Notes: a model not told the origin generated them from the letters alone. A stretch of DNA of 64,000 nt from Streptomyces deccanensis (GCF_022385335.1 NZ_CP092431.1:2542001-2606000), one strand, 5' to 3'. Shown: positions 47,169 through 56,284, counted from the stretch's first letter. Numbers and translations are program-made.

Positions 47169-48074
47169 GTGCTGGTGGTGTCCGAAGAGGTGCGGGAAGC
47201 GGTTGACGCGCGTCGACCCGTGGTGGCCCTGGAGTCGACGATCATCGCGCACGGGCTGCCCCGCCCCCGCAATCTACAGGTGGCGCTGGAGCTGGAGGAG
47301 GTCGTACGGCAGGAGGGCGCGGTACCCGCGACGATCGCCGTGCTGGACGGGCGGCCCCATATCGGCCTCGACAAGCAGCAGTTGGAGCGCGTCGCGAACG
47401 AGGACGGCATCCGCAAGCTCGGGCACCGCGATCTGCCGCCGGCGGTGGCCGCGGGCGTGAGCGGGGCGACCACCGTGTCGGCGACCGCCCAGCTGGCCGC
47501 CCTCGCGGGCGTACGGGTGTTCGCGACGGGTGGGCTCGGGGGCGTGCACCGGGAGTGGACGGTGGCCCAGGACGAGTCCGCCGACCTGGGACTCCTCGCA
47601 CGTACCCGGATCACGGTGGTGTGCGCCGGCGTGAAGTCGATCCTGGACGTACCGGCGACCCTGCAGCGGCTGGAGACGCTGGGTGTCGCGGTCGCCGGGT
47701 ACGGCACGGACCGCTTCCCCGGCTTCTATCTGTCCGACTCGGGCCACCCGGTGGAGTGGACACTCGGCTCGCCGGGCGAGGTCGCGGACGTCATGCGGGC
47801 GCAGGACGCGCTCGGCGGCCCCGAGTCGGCGCTGATCGTCGCCAACCCCGTGCCGGAGGAGGAGCAGCTCGATCCCGAGCTGCACGCGCGCGTGCTCGCG
47901 GAGGCGCTGGCGGCGTGCGAGGCGGAGGGTGTGACAGGCCAGGCGGTGACACCGTTCCTGCTGAGCTACCTCGTACGGCACACCGACGGTGCCTCCCTGA
48001 GCGCCAACCTGGCGGCGGTACGCGGCAACGTACGGCTCGCGTCACGCATCGCGGCGGCCTGGGCCAGGGCGTGA
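47169..48074 (+). CDS. psuG: Pseudouridine-5'-phosphate glycosidase
   Basis: Splits pseudouridine-5'-phosphate into uracil and ribose-5-phosphate (known family reaction). The 301-residue protein has ALESTIIAHGLPRPRN, ATIAVLDGRPHIGL, GATTVSATAQLA, FATGGLGGVHREW and VVCAGVKSILD, all diagnostic. GTG 47169 is chosen because AGGAGG lies 7 nt upstream. The sugar kinase gene starts 1 nt after its stop, giving the usual glycosidase-kinase pair for pseudouridine degradation. Confidence 0.95.
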   Translation: MLVVSEEVREAVDARRPVVALESTIIAHGLPRPRNLQVALELEEVVRQEGAVPATIAVLDGRPHIGLDKQQLERVANEDGIRKLGHRDLPPAVAAGVSGATTVSATAQLAALAGVRVFATGGLGGVHREWTVAQDESADLGLLARTRITVVCAGVKSILDVPATLQRLETLGVAVAGYGTDRFPGFYLSDSGHPVEWTLGSPGEVADVMRAQDALGGPESALIVANPVPEEEQLDPELHARVLAEALAACEAEGVTGQAVTPFLLSYLVRHTDGASLSANLAAVRGNVRLASRIAAAWARA

Positions 48075-48075
48075 G

Positions 48076-49047
48076 GTGAACCGGCCCGGTGATGATGCGG
48101 GCGGGTCCGGTGGCGCGGTGAGTGGGGCCGGTGGTGGTGGGGGCGGGGCGCTGCTCGTCGTGGGGGACGTCGTCACGGATGTCGTCGCCCGGTACCGCGG
48201 ACCGCTCGCGGTGGGCACCGACACGGCCTCCGCGATCCGGACGCTGCCGGGCGGGGCGGGCGCGAACGTGGCCTGCTGGGCCGCTCACCACGGCGCGGAC
48301 GTTCGGCTGCTCGGACGTGTGGGCACGGACAGTGCCGCGTGGCACGAGCGCGAGCTGCGGGCCTCGGGCGTGCGCCCCCGGCTGGTGGTCGACTCGGAGG
48401 CGCCCACGGGGACGGTGATCTGCCTGGTGGACGCGGGCGCCGCGGCCGAGCGCACGTTCCTCACCGACAGCGGTGCCGCGCTGCGCCTCGACCCGGACGA
48501 CTGGTCGCCGGCCCTGCTCGACGGAGTCGCGCGCCTCCATCTGTCGGGCTATCTGTTCTTCGCCGAGCCGAGTCGCTCACTGGTCGCCGTGGCCCTGGAG
48601 TCGGCACGCGCGCGTGGAGTGCCGGTGAGCGTGGATCCCGCGTCGGCGGGCTTCCTCGCGCGGCTCGGCGTGGACCGCTTCCTCACGCTCGTCGAAGGGA
48701 TCGACGTGCTGCTGCCCAGCCGCGACGAGGCCCACCTGCTGACGGGGCTGCCCGATCCGGCCGACGCGGCGGCCAAGTTGAGCCGTTTCGTGCCTCTGGT
48801 GGTGGCCAAGCAGGGAGCGCAGGGCGCACTCGTCGCGCGTGGGGGCGGTGTGGTGGCACGGATCCCGGCGGCGCCCGCCACACCCCGCGACACCACCGGC
48901 GCTGGCGACGCCTTCACGGGGGCGTTCCTGGCGGCGCTGCTCGCGGGCGCGGATGCCGAGGGCGCGGCGGCTGAGGGGTGCGGGGCGGGAGCCCGGGCGG
49001 TGGAGAAGGTGGGCGGAAGACCGCCGGGGGCCGACCAGCCCCCGTGA
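48076..49047 (+). CDS. PfkB-family kinase, probable pseudouridine kinase
   Basis: A 323-residue ribokinase-fold kinase. GGAGANVACWAAHHGADVRLLGRVG is the sugar-binding N-terminal signature and TPRDTTGAGDAFTGAFLAALL holds the catalytic Asp. It follows psuG with a 1-nt gap and so probably phosphorylates pseudouridine for PsuG. The first 24 residues are a Gly-rich run, and the real start may be nearer ALLVVGDVVTDV. The last 25 residues are low complexity. Confidence 0.87.
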   Translation: MNRPGDDAGGSGGAVSGAGGGGGGALLVVGDVVTDVVARYRGPLAVGTDTASAIRTLPGGAGANVACWAAHHGADVRLLGRVGTDSAAWHERELRASGVRPRLVVDSEAPTGTVICLVDAGAAAERTFLTDSGAALRLDPDDWSPALLDGVARLHLSGYLFFAEPSRSLVAVALESARARGVPVSVDPASAGFLARLGVDRFLTLVEGIDVLLPSRDEAHLLTGLPDPADAAAKLSRFVPLVVAKQGAQGALVARGGGVVARIPAAPATPRDTTGAGDAFTGAFLAALLAGADAEGAAAEGCGAGARAVEKVGGRPPGADQPP

Positions 49048-49135
49048 CCGGGCGACGTCCGCGCGACCGGGCGACCGGATCCGCCGCACCTGCCGAGGGG
49101 GGCGCCCCGGCCCACCAGTGGACCGGCCTCCACAG

Positions 49136-49933
49136 CTATGCCTTGCGGCCCCAGGCCGAGATCAGGGGTGGGGCGGCGATGTCCATCGCGCCGGCGGACA
49201 CGTCTGTCAGGTGCCGGTCGATCTCCTCCACCGTGGCGAGGTTCGCCGTGACGAGCGCTTCGCGGAGCCGGCCGACGGTCGTCGCCTCCAGGGCGGCGCA
49301 CGCGGGTGAGGCGACGGGGAAGTACGCGTCGGCCTCCACACCGCGCAGGCCTGCGGCCCGCAGCAGGCGCGGGAGTTTGCGGCCGTGCTCCGGGTCGAGT
49401 CCGCGTTCGGTGAGCAGCTCGCGCACGGCCTTGCGGAGGCGGTTGGCCGACTGGTGCTCGGGGCCGGATTCCTCGAGGCAGGCCAAGGGCTGGAGGGCGA
49501 GGTCGATGTCCTCGATCAGGAGTCGTCCGCCGGGACGCAGCGCCTTGATCATCGACGACAACGCCTGCTCGTGGTCCGCCACGTGAGCCAGGGCGAGCCG
49601 GGCGTGCACGAGGTCGAAGCCGTCCCCCGGGGGCTGGTCGACGTCCACCTGATGGACGAGGGCTTCGACCGGCGGGCGGGTGACCGAGGGCACGGCCCAG
49701 GAGATGTCGGTGTCCGTCGCGATGACCTTGCCCGTCGGCCCGACCCTCTTCGCCAGCCAGGAGACCACCGAGGCGCCGCCCGCGCCGACCTCCCAGCAGC
49801 GCCAGCCGGACCCCAGGCCGAAGGCCTCCATGTGCCGGAACGTCGTGGGGTCGAAGAGGGTGGCGAAGGCGTCGGGGCCCTGCCCCGTCTCGGCCCGCCG
49901 ATGGTCGAGGACATACCCGTCGGTTCGCATCAT
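49136..49933 (-). CDS. SAM-dependent methyltransferase (class I)
   Basis: A 265-residue methyltransferase. Motif I is CWEVGAGGASVVSWLAKRVGPTGKVIATDTD, motif II includes FDLVHARLALAHVADHE, and motif III ALRPGGRLLIEDID. The N-terminal YVLDHRRAETGQGPDAFATLFDPTTFRHMEAFGL is a recurrent streptomycete variant. Two consecutive ATG codons at 49933 give the start with AGGG upstream. Substrate unknown. It converges on the psuK-like gene and diverges from corA. Confidence 0.87.
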   Translation of the reverse strand: MMRTDGYVLDHRRAETGQGPDAFATLFDPTTFRHMEAFGLGSGWRCWEVGAGGASVVSWLAKRVGPTGKVIATDTDISWAVPSVTRPPVEALVHQVDVDQPPGDGFDLVHARLALAHVADHEQALSSMIKALRPGGRLLIEDIDLALQPLACLEESGPEHQSANRLRKAVRELLTERGLDPEHGRKLPRLLRAAGLRGVEADAYFPVASPACAALEATTVGRLREALVTANLATVEEIDRHLTDVSAGAMDIAAPPLISAWGRKA

Positions 49934-50206
49934 GCCCTGATCATCCCATTTGACCGACTTGCCCTTGGTGGCGACGCTCCCGCAGCGCCGAGGCCGCCCC
50001 ACGACGACGGACCCGGAAGGCCGGAAGGGCGGCCGGGAAACCACCGGATGAGCGCCGGATCGGAACGGCCGTGTCGGATCGGACGTCTACAAGTGAAGCG
50101 GAACATTCCGTTCCCACAGCCTTACCCGGCACTCGTTCGGCCCTGGCAAACTGGCGCCACAAGGCACGGAGTGCGGTGCGAGGAGATCCACGCAAGGAGA
50201 AGCCAG

Positions 50207-51334
50207 ATGTCCATGGCAGGGAATCTGCGGAAGGTCACCGGCCTAGACAGGGTCGTCGGCCTGCGCACGATGGCACGGCTGGCCCGACGGCGTCCCCGCG
50301 TCGACCTCAGCCATCCGGCCCGCTCCCCGCTGGGCACCTCGGTGGTGAACTGCGTGACCTACCACAAGGGCGTCCGCTCCCCCGCGGTCCGCGATGTCGT
50401 CGAGGCCGTCAAGCAGGTCCGCAAGCACGACCACGGCTTCGTCTGGCTGGGGCTGCACGAGCCGACGCAGCGGGAGTTCGCCGGTATCGCCGAACTCTTC
50501 GACCTGCACCCGCTCGCGGTGGAGGACGCGGTCGAGGCCCACCAGCGCCCGAAGCTGGAGCGCTACGACGACACGCTGTTCGCGGTCTTCAAGACGGTCT
50601 GCTACGTCGAACACACCGAACTGACCGCGACGAGCGAGGTGGTGCACACCGGCGAGATCATGGTCTTCGTCGGCCCGGACTTCGTGATCACGGTCCGCCA
50701 CGGACGGCACGGCTCGCTCGGTCCGCTGCGGGAGGAACTGGAGGCGAATCCCGAGCAGTTGGCCAAGGGGCCGGCCGCGGTGCTGCACGCGATCGCGGAC
50801 CATGTGGTCGACGACTACCTGAGCGTCACGGACTCGGTCCAGACGGACATCGACCAGGTCGAGACCGACGTGTTCGCCGCGAACGGCGCACGGGTCGACC
50901 CGGGCCGCATCTACCAGCTCAAGCGCGAACTGCTCGAACTGAAGCGGGCGGTGGCCCCGCTCGCCCGCCCGCTCCTGGAGCTCACCTCACGGCCGATCCG
51001 GGTGGTCGACCCGGAGATACAGGCCTACTTCCGCGACGTCTCCGACCACCTGCTGCGGGCCACCGAGCAGATCGCCGCGTTCGACGAACTGCTCAACTCG
51101 ATTTTGCAGGCGCACCTCGCGCAGGTCAGCGTCGCGCAGAACGAGGACATGCGGAAGATCACGGCGTGGGCCGCGCTGATCGCCGTGCCGACCATGGTGT
51201 GCGGGGTGTACGGCATGAACTTCGAGTACATGCCGGAGCTGCACTGGAAGTTGGGCTATCCGCTCGTCCTCGGAGTCATAGCCACCGCCTGCGTCACTCT
51301 CTACCGGGGCTTCAAGCGCAACGGGTGGCTGTGA
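50207..51334 (+). CDS. CorA-family magnesium/cobalt transporter
   Basis: A 375-residue divalent cation channel. The long N-terminal cytoplasmic funnel carries FVWLGLHEPTQREF and HPLAVEDAVEAHQRPKLERYDDTLFAVFK. Two C-terminal membrane helices flank the selectivity motif YGMNFEYMPELHW (GMN intact). The ATG has AAGGAGA 6 nt upstream. The stop is 4 nt from the end of the convergent CBS gene. Confidence 0.94.
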   Translation: MSMAGNLRKVTGLDRVVGLRTMARLARRRPRVDLSHPARSPLGTSVVNCVTYHKGVRSPAVRDVVEAVKQVRKHDHGFVWLGLHEPTQREFAGIAELFDLHPLAVEDAVEAHQRPKLERYDDTLFAVFKTVCYVEHTELTATSEVVHTGEIMVFVGPDFVITVRHGRHGSLGPLREELEANPEQLAKGPAAVLHAIADHVVDDYLSVTDSVQTDIDQVETDVFAANGARVDPGRIYQLKRELLELKRAVAPLARPLLELTSRPIRVVDPEIQAYFRDVSDHLLRATEQIAAFDELLNSILQAHLAQVSVAQNEDMRKITAWAALIAVPTMVCGVYGMNFEYMPELHWKLGYPLVLGVIATACVTLYRGFKRNGWL

Positions 51335-51338
51335 CGGG

Positions 51339-51767
51339 TCAGTGTGTCGCGCTCTTCGCGTAGACGCTCTCGACCCAGGAGGCGATCTGGTCGTCCGACA
51401 GATGATGGGCCAGGTCGGCCTCGCTGATCATGCCGACGAGACGCTTGTTCTCGATCACGGGGAGCCGACGGATCTGGTGCCCCTTCATCTCCTGGAGCAC
51501 CTCGCTGACGTCGGCGTCCGCGTCAATCCAACGGGGTGTGCCCTTGGCCATTTCGCCGGCCGTGATCGTCGACGGGTCGTGGCCCAGGGCGACACAGCCG
51601 ACGACGATGTCGCGGTCGGTGAGGATGCCGCAGAGCCGTTCGTTCTCGTCGCTGATGGGCAGTGCCCCGACGTTGAGCTGGCGCATCAGCTGGGCGGCGC
51701 GGTCGAGGGTCTCGTGGGCGGGAATCCACTGGGCGCCGCGGTGCATGATGTCTCCGGCGGTGGTCAT
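51339..51767 (-). CDS. CBS-pair domain protein
   Basis: A 142-residue protein made of two CBS motifs, which bind adenosyl ligands as a regulatory module. Motif 1: GDIMHRGAQWIPAHETLDRAAQLMRQLNVGALPISDENERLCGILTDRDIV. Motif 2: EVLQEMKGHQIRRLPVIENKRLVGMISEADLA. No effector domain is attached. GGGAGGT is the ribosome site. Convergent with corA, with a 4-nt gap. Confidence 0.92.
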   Translation of the reverse strand: MTTAGDIMHRGAQWIPAHETLDRAAQLMRQLNVGALPISDENERLCGILTDRDIVVGCVALGHDPSTITAGEMAKGTPRWIDADADVSEVLQEMKGHQIRRLPVIENKRLVGMISEADLAHHLSDDQIASWVESVYAKSATH

Positions 51768-51886
51768 GTGGTACCTCCCGTGGCCGGACGGCCGGCGCGG
51801 CGCAGGACGCACCGCTAGTCCCGGCGTCCTACATTCTTGCCGCGTCCGGACCGGGCCGCACTCGGAGCGACAGCGGCGCCCCCACC

Positions 51887-51921
51887 GCGCGGGCGGGGCT
51901 CGATCGGCGCGGGCGGGGCTC
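51887..51921. repeat. 15-bp direct repeat, period 20
   Basis: GCGCGGGCGGGGCTC at 51887-51901 and again at 51907-51921, in the non-coding gap between the CBS gene and the kinase-like gene. Confidence 0.7.
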
Positions 51922-51969
51922 AACCGCCGCGGCGGACGGATTCTTCGCCCGTCGCGCCCCGCGCCCGCG

Positions 51970-52611
51970 TCAGCCGTGCCAGGCCGGGTGGCGTGGGTCG
52001 TCGGCACGCACCAGGACATCGGCCGTGGCAGCCGGGTCGGTCTCGGTCTCGTAGCGCGCGAAGGCGGGGAGGGTCCAGTGCTCGCCTTCCGGGGTGCGCC
52101 GGCGCAGGGCGCCCGGGGAGAGGAGGACATGGACGGTCAGGTCGAAGGGGAACCAGTGCTTCAGGAGGAGGGGGCCGTGCGTCAGCAGGATCGCGCCGGG
52201 CGGGAGGGGAACGTAGGGGCTGCGGGTCGCGCGGTCGGTGGTGGGGTCCCAGAGGTCGGGCAGGACCCGCCCCGTGCCGCCGGGGTCGAGCGGGCCGAAG
52301 ACCTCGCGCCACAGGGCGGCGGTGTCGAACCAGCCGTCGTAGTACGCCTCCACGTCCTCGTGGCCGTACTCGAACCGCAGCGACGCCGGCCGGAGGAAGC
52401 CCTCGGTTCCCACGACGAGCGAGGACCGGCCGCGTATGCGCAGCGCCTCGGAGACCAGGGCGGCGAGGTCGCCGGGTCGCGCTGCCGGGGCGCCGTCGAA
52501 GGCGATCCGCGGCCAGGGCGAGCCGTCGTCCGGCTTCAGGTCGAGGAGGCGGTCGGCGAGCAGGTCGGCGAGCCGCTCCCAGGTGATCGCTTCGAATCGC
52601 ACACCGCCCAT
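51970..52611 (-). CDS. Uridine kinase-like protein with degenerate P-loop
   Basis: A 213-residue protein resembling the streptomycete uridine kinase-like family: TWERLADLLADRLLDLKP, FLRPASLRFEYGHEDVEAYYDGWFD (the lid/substrate part), and PPGAILLTHGPLLLKHWFPFDLTVHVLLSP. Where a Walker A loop should be, it reads IAFDGAPAARPGDLAALV, lacking the GK(S/T). Catalysis as a normal kinase is doubtful. The ATG at 52611 or GTG three codons later could start it. Divergent from the DUF2293 gene with repeats between them. Confidence 0.75.
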   Translation of the reverse strand: MGGVRFEAITWERLADLLADRLLDLKPDDGSPWPRIAFDGAPAARPGDLAALVSEALRIRGRSSLVVGTEGFLRPASLRFEYGHEDVEAYYDGWFDTAALWREVFGPLDPGGTGRVLPDLWDPTTDRATRSPYVPLPPGAILLTHGPLLLKHWFPFDLTVHVLLSPGALRRRTPEGEHWTLPAFARYETETDPAATADVLVRADDPRHPAWHG

Positions 52612-52640
52612 GATGCCGCTCGCCGCGCGCCGTGCCCGAC

Positions 52641-52683
52641 CCGGCCGACGGTCAGGTCGCCAGCCCGGCCGACGGTCAGGTCG
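52641..52683. repeat. 19-bp direct repeat, period 24
   Basis: CCGGCCGACGGTCAGGTCG at 52641-52659 and 52665-52683, followed by a decayed third unit near 52684-52700, in the divergent promoter region between the kinase-like and DUF2293 genes. Confidence 0.75.
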
Positions 52684-52773
52684 ACAGTCGGGTCGGCAGC
52701 CCGGCCGGTATCGCGGCCGGGGGCGGTCCGGTCGGTACCGTGGTCGGCGGTCCGGGCCGAGGGCCGCGTGACC

Positions 52774-53484
52774 ATGCGGCCACCAGGGAATGAACCGCGT
52801 ATGGCAGCGCTCGCTACTCCCCCGCCCCGTACCGGACTTGTCGTCGTGCAGGCTCTCAGGAAGAAGCACTGCGCCGAGTGCCGGAGCGGTCCGGTGGCGC
52901 TGCTGGTCCTGGAGGAGGGGGCGCCGCGTTGCCTGGACTGCGCGGATCTCGGGCACCTGGTGTTCCTGCCCCGGGGCGACACCGCGCTCACCCGGAGGGC
53001 GCGGGAGGAGAGTGCGCTGTCGGCCGTGGTCGTACGGTTCAACCGCCGCCGCAGCCGGTACGAGCGGCAGGGCGTGCTGGTCGAGGAGGCGGGGCTCGCC
53101 CGGGCCGAGGAGCGGTGTCTGGCCGACGCGGAGGTGCGACGCCGACGCCGGGTGCGGGACGCGCGCCGCCGAGCGGCGGAGGACGTGCGCTTCACGGACG
53201 CGTTCGCCGCGGAGATCCGACGGCTGTTCCCCGGCTGTCCGCCCGAGCGGGCCCGGGAGATCGCCGCCCACGCCTCCGTGCGCGGCAGCGGCCGCGTCGG
53301 TCGTAGCGCGGCGGGGCGTGCGCTGACGGAGTTCGCGGTGACCTCGGCGGTCATCGCGTCCGTACGCCACGTGGACACGCCGTACGACCAGCTCCTGATG
53401 ACCGGCGTGCCCCGCTATGAGGCACGCAGGCGGATCGCGGTCACCGTGGAGGCGACGCTGCGGGGGTGGCGGCCGGCGGGGTGA
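52774..53484 (+). CDS. DUF2293-domain protein
   Basis: A 236-residue basic protein of unknown role. An N-terminal zinc-ribbon-like part has KKHCAECRSG and RCLDCADLGH. A very Arg-rich middle (RRRRRVRDARRRAAEDVRF) follows, and the C-terminal domain EIRRLFPGCPPERAREIAAHASVRGSGRVGRSAAGRAL to the end matches what I recall as DUF2293. The zinc and Arg features suggest nucleic-acid binding. The start may be ATG 52774 or ATG 52801; neither has a strong ribosome site. Confidence 0.72.
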   Translation: MRPPGNEPRMAALATPPPRTGLVVVQALRKKHCAECRSGPVALLVLEEGAPRCLDCADLGHLVFLPRGDTALTRRAREESALSAVVVRFNRRRSRYERQGVLVEEAGLARAEERCLADAEVRRRRRVRDARRRAAEDVRFTDAFAAEIRRLFPGCPPERAREIAAHASVRGSGRVGRSAAGRALTEFAVTSAVIASVRHVDTPYDQLLMTGVPRYEARRRIAVTVEATLRGWRPAG

Positions 53485-53627
53485 GGGCAGGGAGGGTGCC
53501 GTGCGGGCCGGCCGTTCGCGTATGCGGGTGAGCGGCTCGGCCATGGGGGCGGGGGCCGTGCGGAGGTTCACTGGTGGGGAGGTCGGACGGTGGGCAGGTT
53601 CTTCGAGGGATCGAGGTGGGAGCGGAC

Positions 53628-54107
53628 ATGATCGATGGGCCGTACTTCGTGCTGACGGTGCTGGGGCTGCTCGGGACGGCGATCGTGGCGGGCGTGTTCT
53701 GCGGGTTCTCGACATTCGTGATGAAGGGGCTGGCGTCGCTGCCGCCCGCCCAGGGCGTGGCGGCCATGCAGGCGATCAATGTGAGTGCGCTGACGCCGGC
53801 GTTCATGCTCGTGTTCGTGGGTACGGCGGTGCTGTGTGCCGTGCTGGCCGTGGTGACGTTCGTGCTGTGGCCGGACGAGGGCAGGGTCGAACTGCTGCTG
53901 GGCAGCGCGCTGTATCTGTTCGGCTGCTTCGGGGTCACGATGGTGGCGAACGTGCCGCGCAACGACACGCTCGCGAAGTTGGACGCGGGTACGCCCGAGG
54001 CGGCGGAGTACTGGCGCGACTACGTGAGCCGGTGGACCACGTGGAACCACATACGGGCGGTCGCCGCGGCCGCTGCGGCCCTGTCGTACCTGCTGGCGCT
54101 CGCCTGA
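53628..54107 (+). CDS. DUF1772 / anthrone oxygenase-family membrane protein
   Basis: A 159-residue membrane protein with four helices (about residues 5-28, 55-78, 85-102 and 137-156). The pattern FCGFSTFVMKGLASLP near the N terminus, NVPRNDTLAKLDAGTPEAAEYWRDYVSRWTTWNHIRAVAA near the C terminus is typical of DUF1772 (anthrone oxygenase-like) proteins. GAGGTGGGAG precedes the ATG. It ends 64 nt before gltD and could be co-transcribed with it. Confidence 0.83.
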   Translation: MIDGPYFVLTVLGLLGTAIVAGVFCGFSTFVMKGLASLPPAQGVAAMQAINVSALTPAFMLVFVGTAVLCAVLAVVTFVLWPDEGRVELLLGSALYLFGCFGVTMVANVPRNDTLAKLDAGTPEAAEYWRDYVSRWTTWNHIRAVAAAAAALSYLLALA

Positions 54108-54171
54108 GGCGGGGGCGGCGGGCCCGTCGTATCGTGGCCGGTACGCGTACCTCTCCGTGAGGGAGACGGCC

Positions 54172-55686
54172 ATGGCCGATCCCAAGGGTTTTCTGACCAC
54201 ACCTCGCGAGGACTGGCCCCGTCGCCCTGTGGAGGAGCGGGTCCGGGACTGGGACGAGGTGTATGTTCCCGGTGCTCTGCTGCCGATCATCAGCAAGCAG
54301 GCCGACCGCTGTATGGACTGCGGGATCCCGTTCTGTCACGACGCCTGTCCGCTGGGGAATCTGATCCCCGAGTGGAACGATCTCGTGTCGCGCGCGGACT
54401 GGCGGGCGGCGAGCGACCGGCTGCACGCCACGAACAACTTCCCCGAGTTCACGGGGCGGTTGTGCCCGGCCCCCTGTGAGGCGGGGTGTGTGCTGGCGAT
54501 CAACCAGCCCGCGGTGACCATCAAGAACGTGGAGGTGGCCATCGCGGACCGGGCCTGGGAGGACGGTTTCACCCCGCCGCGTCCGCCCGACCGGCTGTCC
54601 GGGAAGACGGTCGCCGTGGTCGGCTCCGGACCCACCGGGCTGGCGGCGGCGCAGCAGTTGACGCGGGCCGGGCACACGGTCGCGGTGTACGAACGGGCCG
54701 ACCGGATCGGGGGGTTGCTGCGGTACGGGATCCCGGCGTTCAAGATGGAGCGACGCCATCTGGACCGGCGGTTGGAGCAGATGCGGGCGGAGGGCACGAA
54801 GTTCCGGACGTCGACCGCGGTGGGGGTGGACGTCGGGGCGGCCGAGCTGCGGACCCGGTACGACGCGGTGGTGATCGCGACGGGGGCCACGACGTGGCGT
54901 GAACTGGACGTGCCCGGGCGGGAGTTGGCCGGCGTCCATCAGGCGATGGAGTATCTGCCGCTGGCCGACCGGGTGTGCGAGGGGGATCTGGAGGTGTCGC
55001 CGTTGTCGGCGGCCGGGAAGCATGTCGTGATCGTCGGGGGAGGTGACACGGGGGCGGACTGTCTGGGGACGGCGGTACGGGAAAGGGCCGCGTCGGTGAC
55101 CCAGTTGGACATCTATCCGCTGCCGGAGGCGGAACGTGACGAGGATGTCGATCCGTGGCCGACGTATCCGAAGGTGTACCGGCTCTCGGCGGCGCACGAG
55201 GAGGCGCGAGACCTTCGGTCCGCGCCTGCGGCGGACGCGGACGCGCGGCTCTTCGCGGCGTCCACGCTCCGCCTCACCGGGGACGGGTCCGGGCGGGTGC
55301 GGGAGTTGCACCTGGTCGAGGTGGACGAGCGGCGCCGGGCCAGGCCGGGCACCGAGCGGACGCTGCCCGCCGATCTGGTCCTGCTCGCGCTCGGGTTCTC
55401 CGGTCCGGATCGGCACGACGGTCTCGTGGACCAACTCGGGCTGGCCCTCGATCCGCGCGGGACGATCACTCGGGGGCCGGACTTCGCGACGAACGTGCCC
55501 GGTGTGTACGCCGCCGGGGACGCCGCCCGTGGGCAGTCGCTGATCGTGTGGGCGATCGCCGAGGGGCGGGCCGTGGCCGCCGCGGTCGACCGGGCGCTGA
55601 CCGGGGCGGACCGCCTGCCGGCCCCGATCGGACCCTACGACCGCCCGATGACGGCCCTGCCACCGGTCACCGGTGGTGGGGGCTAG
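54172..55686 (+). CDS. gltD: Glutamate synthase small subunit-like oxidoreductase
   Basis: A 504-residue FAD and Fe-S protein of the GltD type, which supplies NADPH electrons to the large glutamate synthase subunit. The N-terminal Cys clusters are CMDCGIPFCHDACPLGNLIPEW and CPAPCEAGC. The FAD loop is VAVVGSGPTGLAAAQQL, the NADPH loop VVIVGGGDTGADCLGTA, and the end GVYAAGDAARGQSLIVWAIAEGR is typical. GAGGGAGA precedes the ATG. No gltB is adjacent, so it either serves a distant GltB or is a stand-alone electron donor. Confidence 0.93.
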   Translation: MADPKGFLTTPREDWPRRPVEERVRDWDEVYVPGALLPIISKQADRCMDCGIPFCHDACPLGNLIPEWNDLVSRADWRAASDRLHATNNFPEFTGRLCPAPCEAGCVLAINQPAVTIKNVEVAIADRAWEDGFTPPRPPDRLSGKTVAVVGSGPTGLAAAQQLTRAGHTVAVYERADRIGGLLRYGIPAFKMERRHLDRRLEQMRAEGTKFRTSTAVGVDVGAAELRTRYDAVVIATGATTWRELDVPGRELAGVHQAMEYLPLADRVCEGDLEVSPLSAAGKHVVIVGGGDTGADCLGTAVRERAASVTQLDIYPLPEAERDEDVDPWPTYPKVYRLSAAHEEARDLRSAPAADADARLFAASTLRLTGDGSGRVRELHLVEVDERRRARPGTERTLPADLVLLALGFSGPDRHDGLVDQLGLALDPRGTITRGPDFATNVPGVYAAGDAARGQSLIVWAIAEGRAVAAAVDRALTGADRLPAPIGPYDRPMTALPPVTGGGG

Positions 55687-56245
55687 CGTTGTCCGTGCCG
55701 GCCTGTTTGGCGGTGGCGAGGGCGATGCGGTTCCACGTGTTGATGGTGAGGATCAGGGCCAGGACGTGGGCCAGTTCGGTGTCGTCGAAGTGGGTGGCGG
55801 CCTCGGCGTAGACCGCGTCGGGGACACCTCCGTCGGCGACGAGGGTGACCGCTTCGGTGAGGGCGAGCGCGGCCTGTTCGCGGGCGGTGAAGAAGTGCCG
55901 GGCCTCGCGCCAGACCGGGATCATGTGCAGCCGGTCCTCGCTCTCCCCGGCCTTGCGGGCGTCGTTGGTGTGCATGTGGAGGCAGTAGGCGCAGTGGTTG
56001 AGGTGGGAGGCACGGATCTGGATCAGTTCGACCAGGGCGGGGTCGATGCCCTCGCGGGCCACCGCGTCGAAGCCGATGAGGGCGCGGAAGGCGTTCCGCG
56101 CCGACTTCGCGAAGTCGAGACGCGGGACGGGGCCCGCCCCCGCGTACGCCGCTGCCGCCTCAGGCCCTGTCGCCTCGGTCGCCGTCGCCTCGGTCGCCGT
56201 CGTCTCGGTCGCCGTCGTGTTCGTCGCTGTCGTGTTCGTCGTCAT
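55667..56245 (-). CDS. AhpD/carboxymuconolactone decarboxylase-like peroxidase
   Basis: A 192-residue protein with the AhpD-type redox motif HCAYCLHMHTNDARKAGE and the preceding ELIQIRASHLN. Such proteins reduce peroxides or detoxify organic radicals. The first 27 residues are a Thr/Ala/Glu repeat (units like ATEAT) encoded by 15-bp DNA repeats. Its 3' end overlaps the gltD end by 20 nt. The second of two Met codons (56245) is chosen because TAGATT lies 7 nt upstream, a leaderless layout; ATG 56251 is the alternative. It is divergent from, and probably controlled by, the MocR-type regulator. Confidence 0.87.
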   Translation of the reverse strand: MTTNTTATNTTATETTATEATATEATGPEAAAAYAGAGPVPRLDFAKSARNAFRALIGFDAVAREGIDPALVELIQIRASHLNHCAYCLHMHTNDARKAGESEDRLHMIPVWREARHFFTAREQAALALTEAVTLVADGGVPDAVYAEAATHFDDTELAHVLALILTINTWNRIALATAKQAGTDNASPHHR

Positions 56246-56252
56246 GACCATG

Positions 56253-56258
56253 AATCTA
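56253..56258 (-). promoter_or_regulatory. Leaderless-type -10 of the AhpD-like gene (TAGATT)
   Basis: On the minus strand TAGATT is followed by 7 nt and the ATG at 56245. It faces the regulator's -10 across 20 bp, so the two promoters interlock. Confidence 0.5.
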
Positions 56259-56278
56259 TGGGGTGGAAAGACCTGCCG

Positions 56279-56284
56279 TAGGGT
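56279..56284 (+). promoter_or_regulatory. -10 of the MocR-type gene (TAGGGT)
   Basis: TAGGGT followed by 8 nt and the ATG at 56293, with no ribosome site. Its upstream half overlaps the divergent AhpD-like promoter. Confidence 0.45.
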
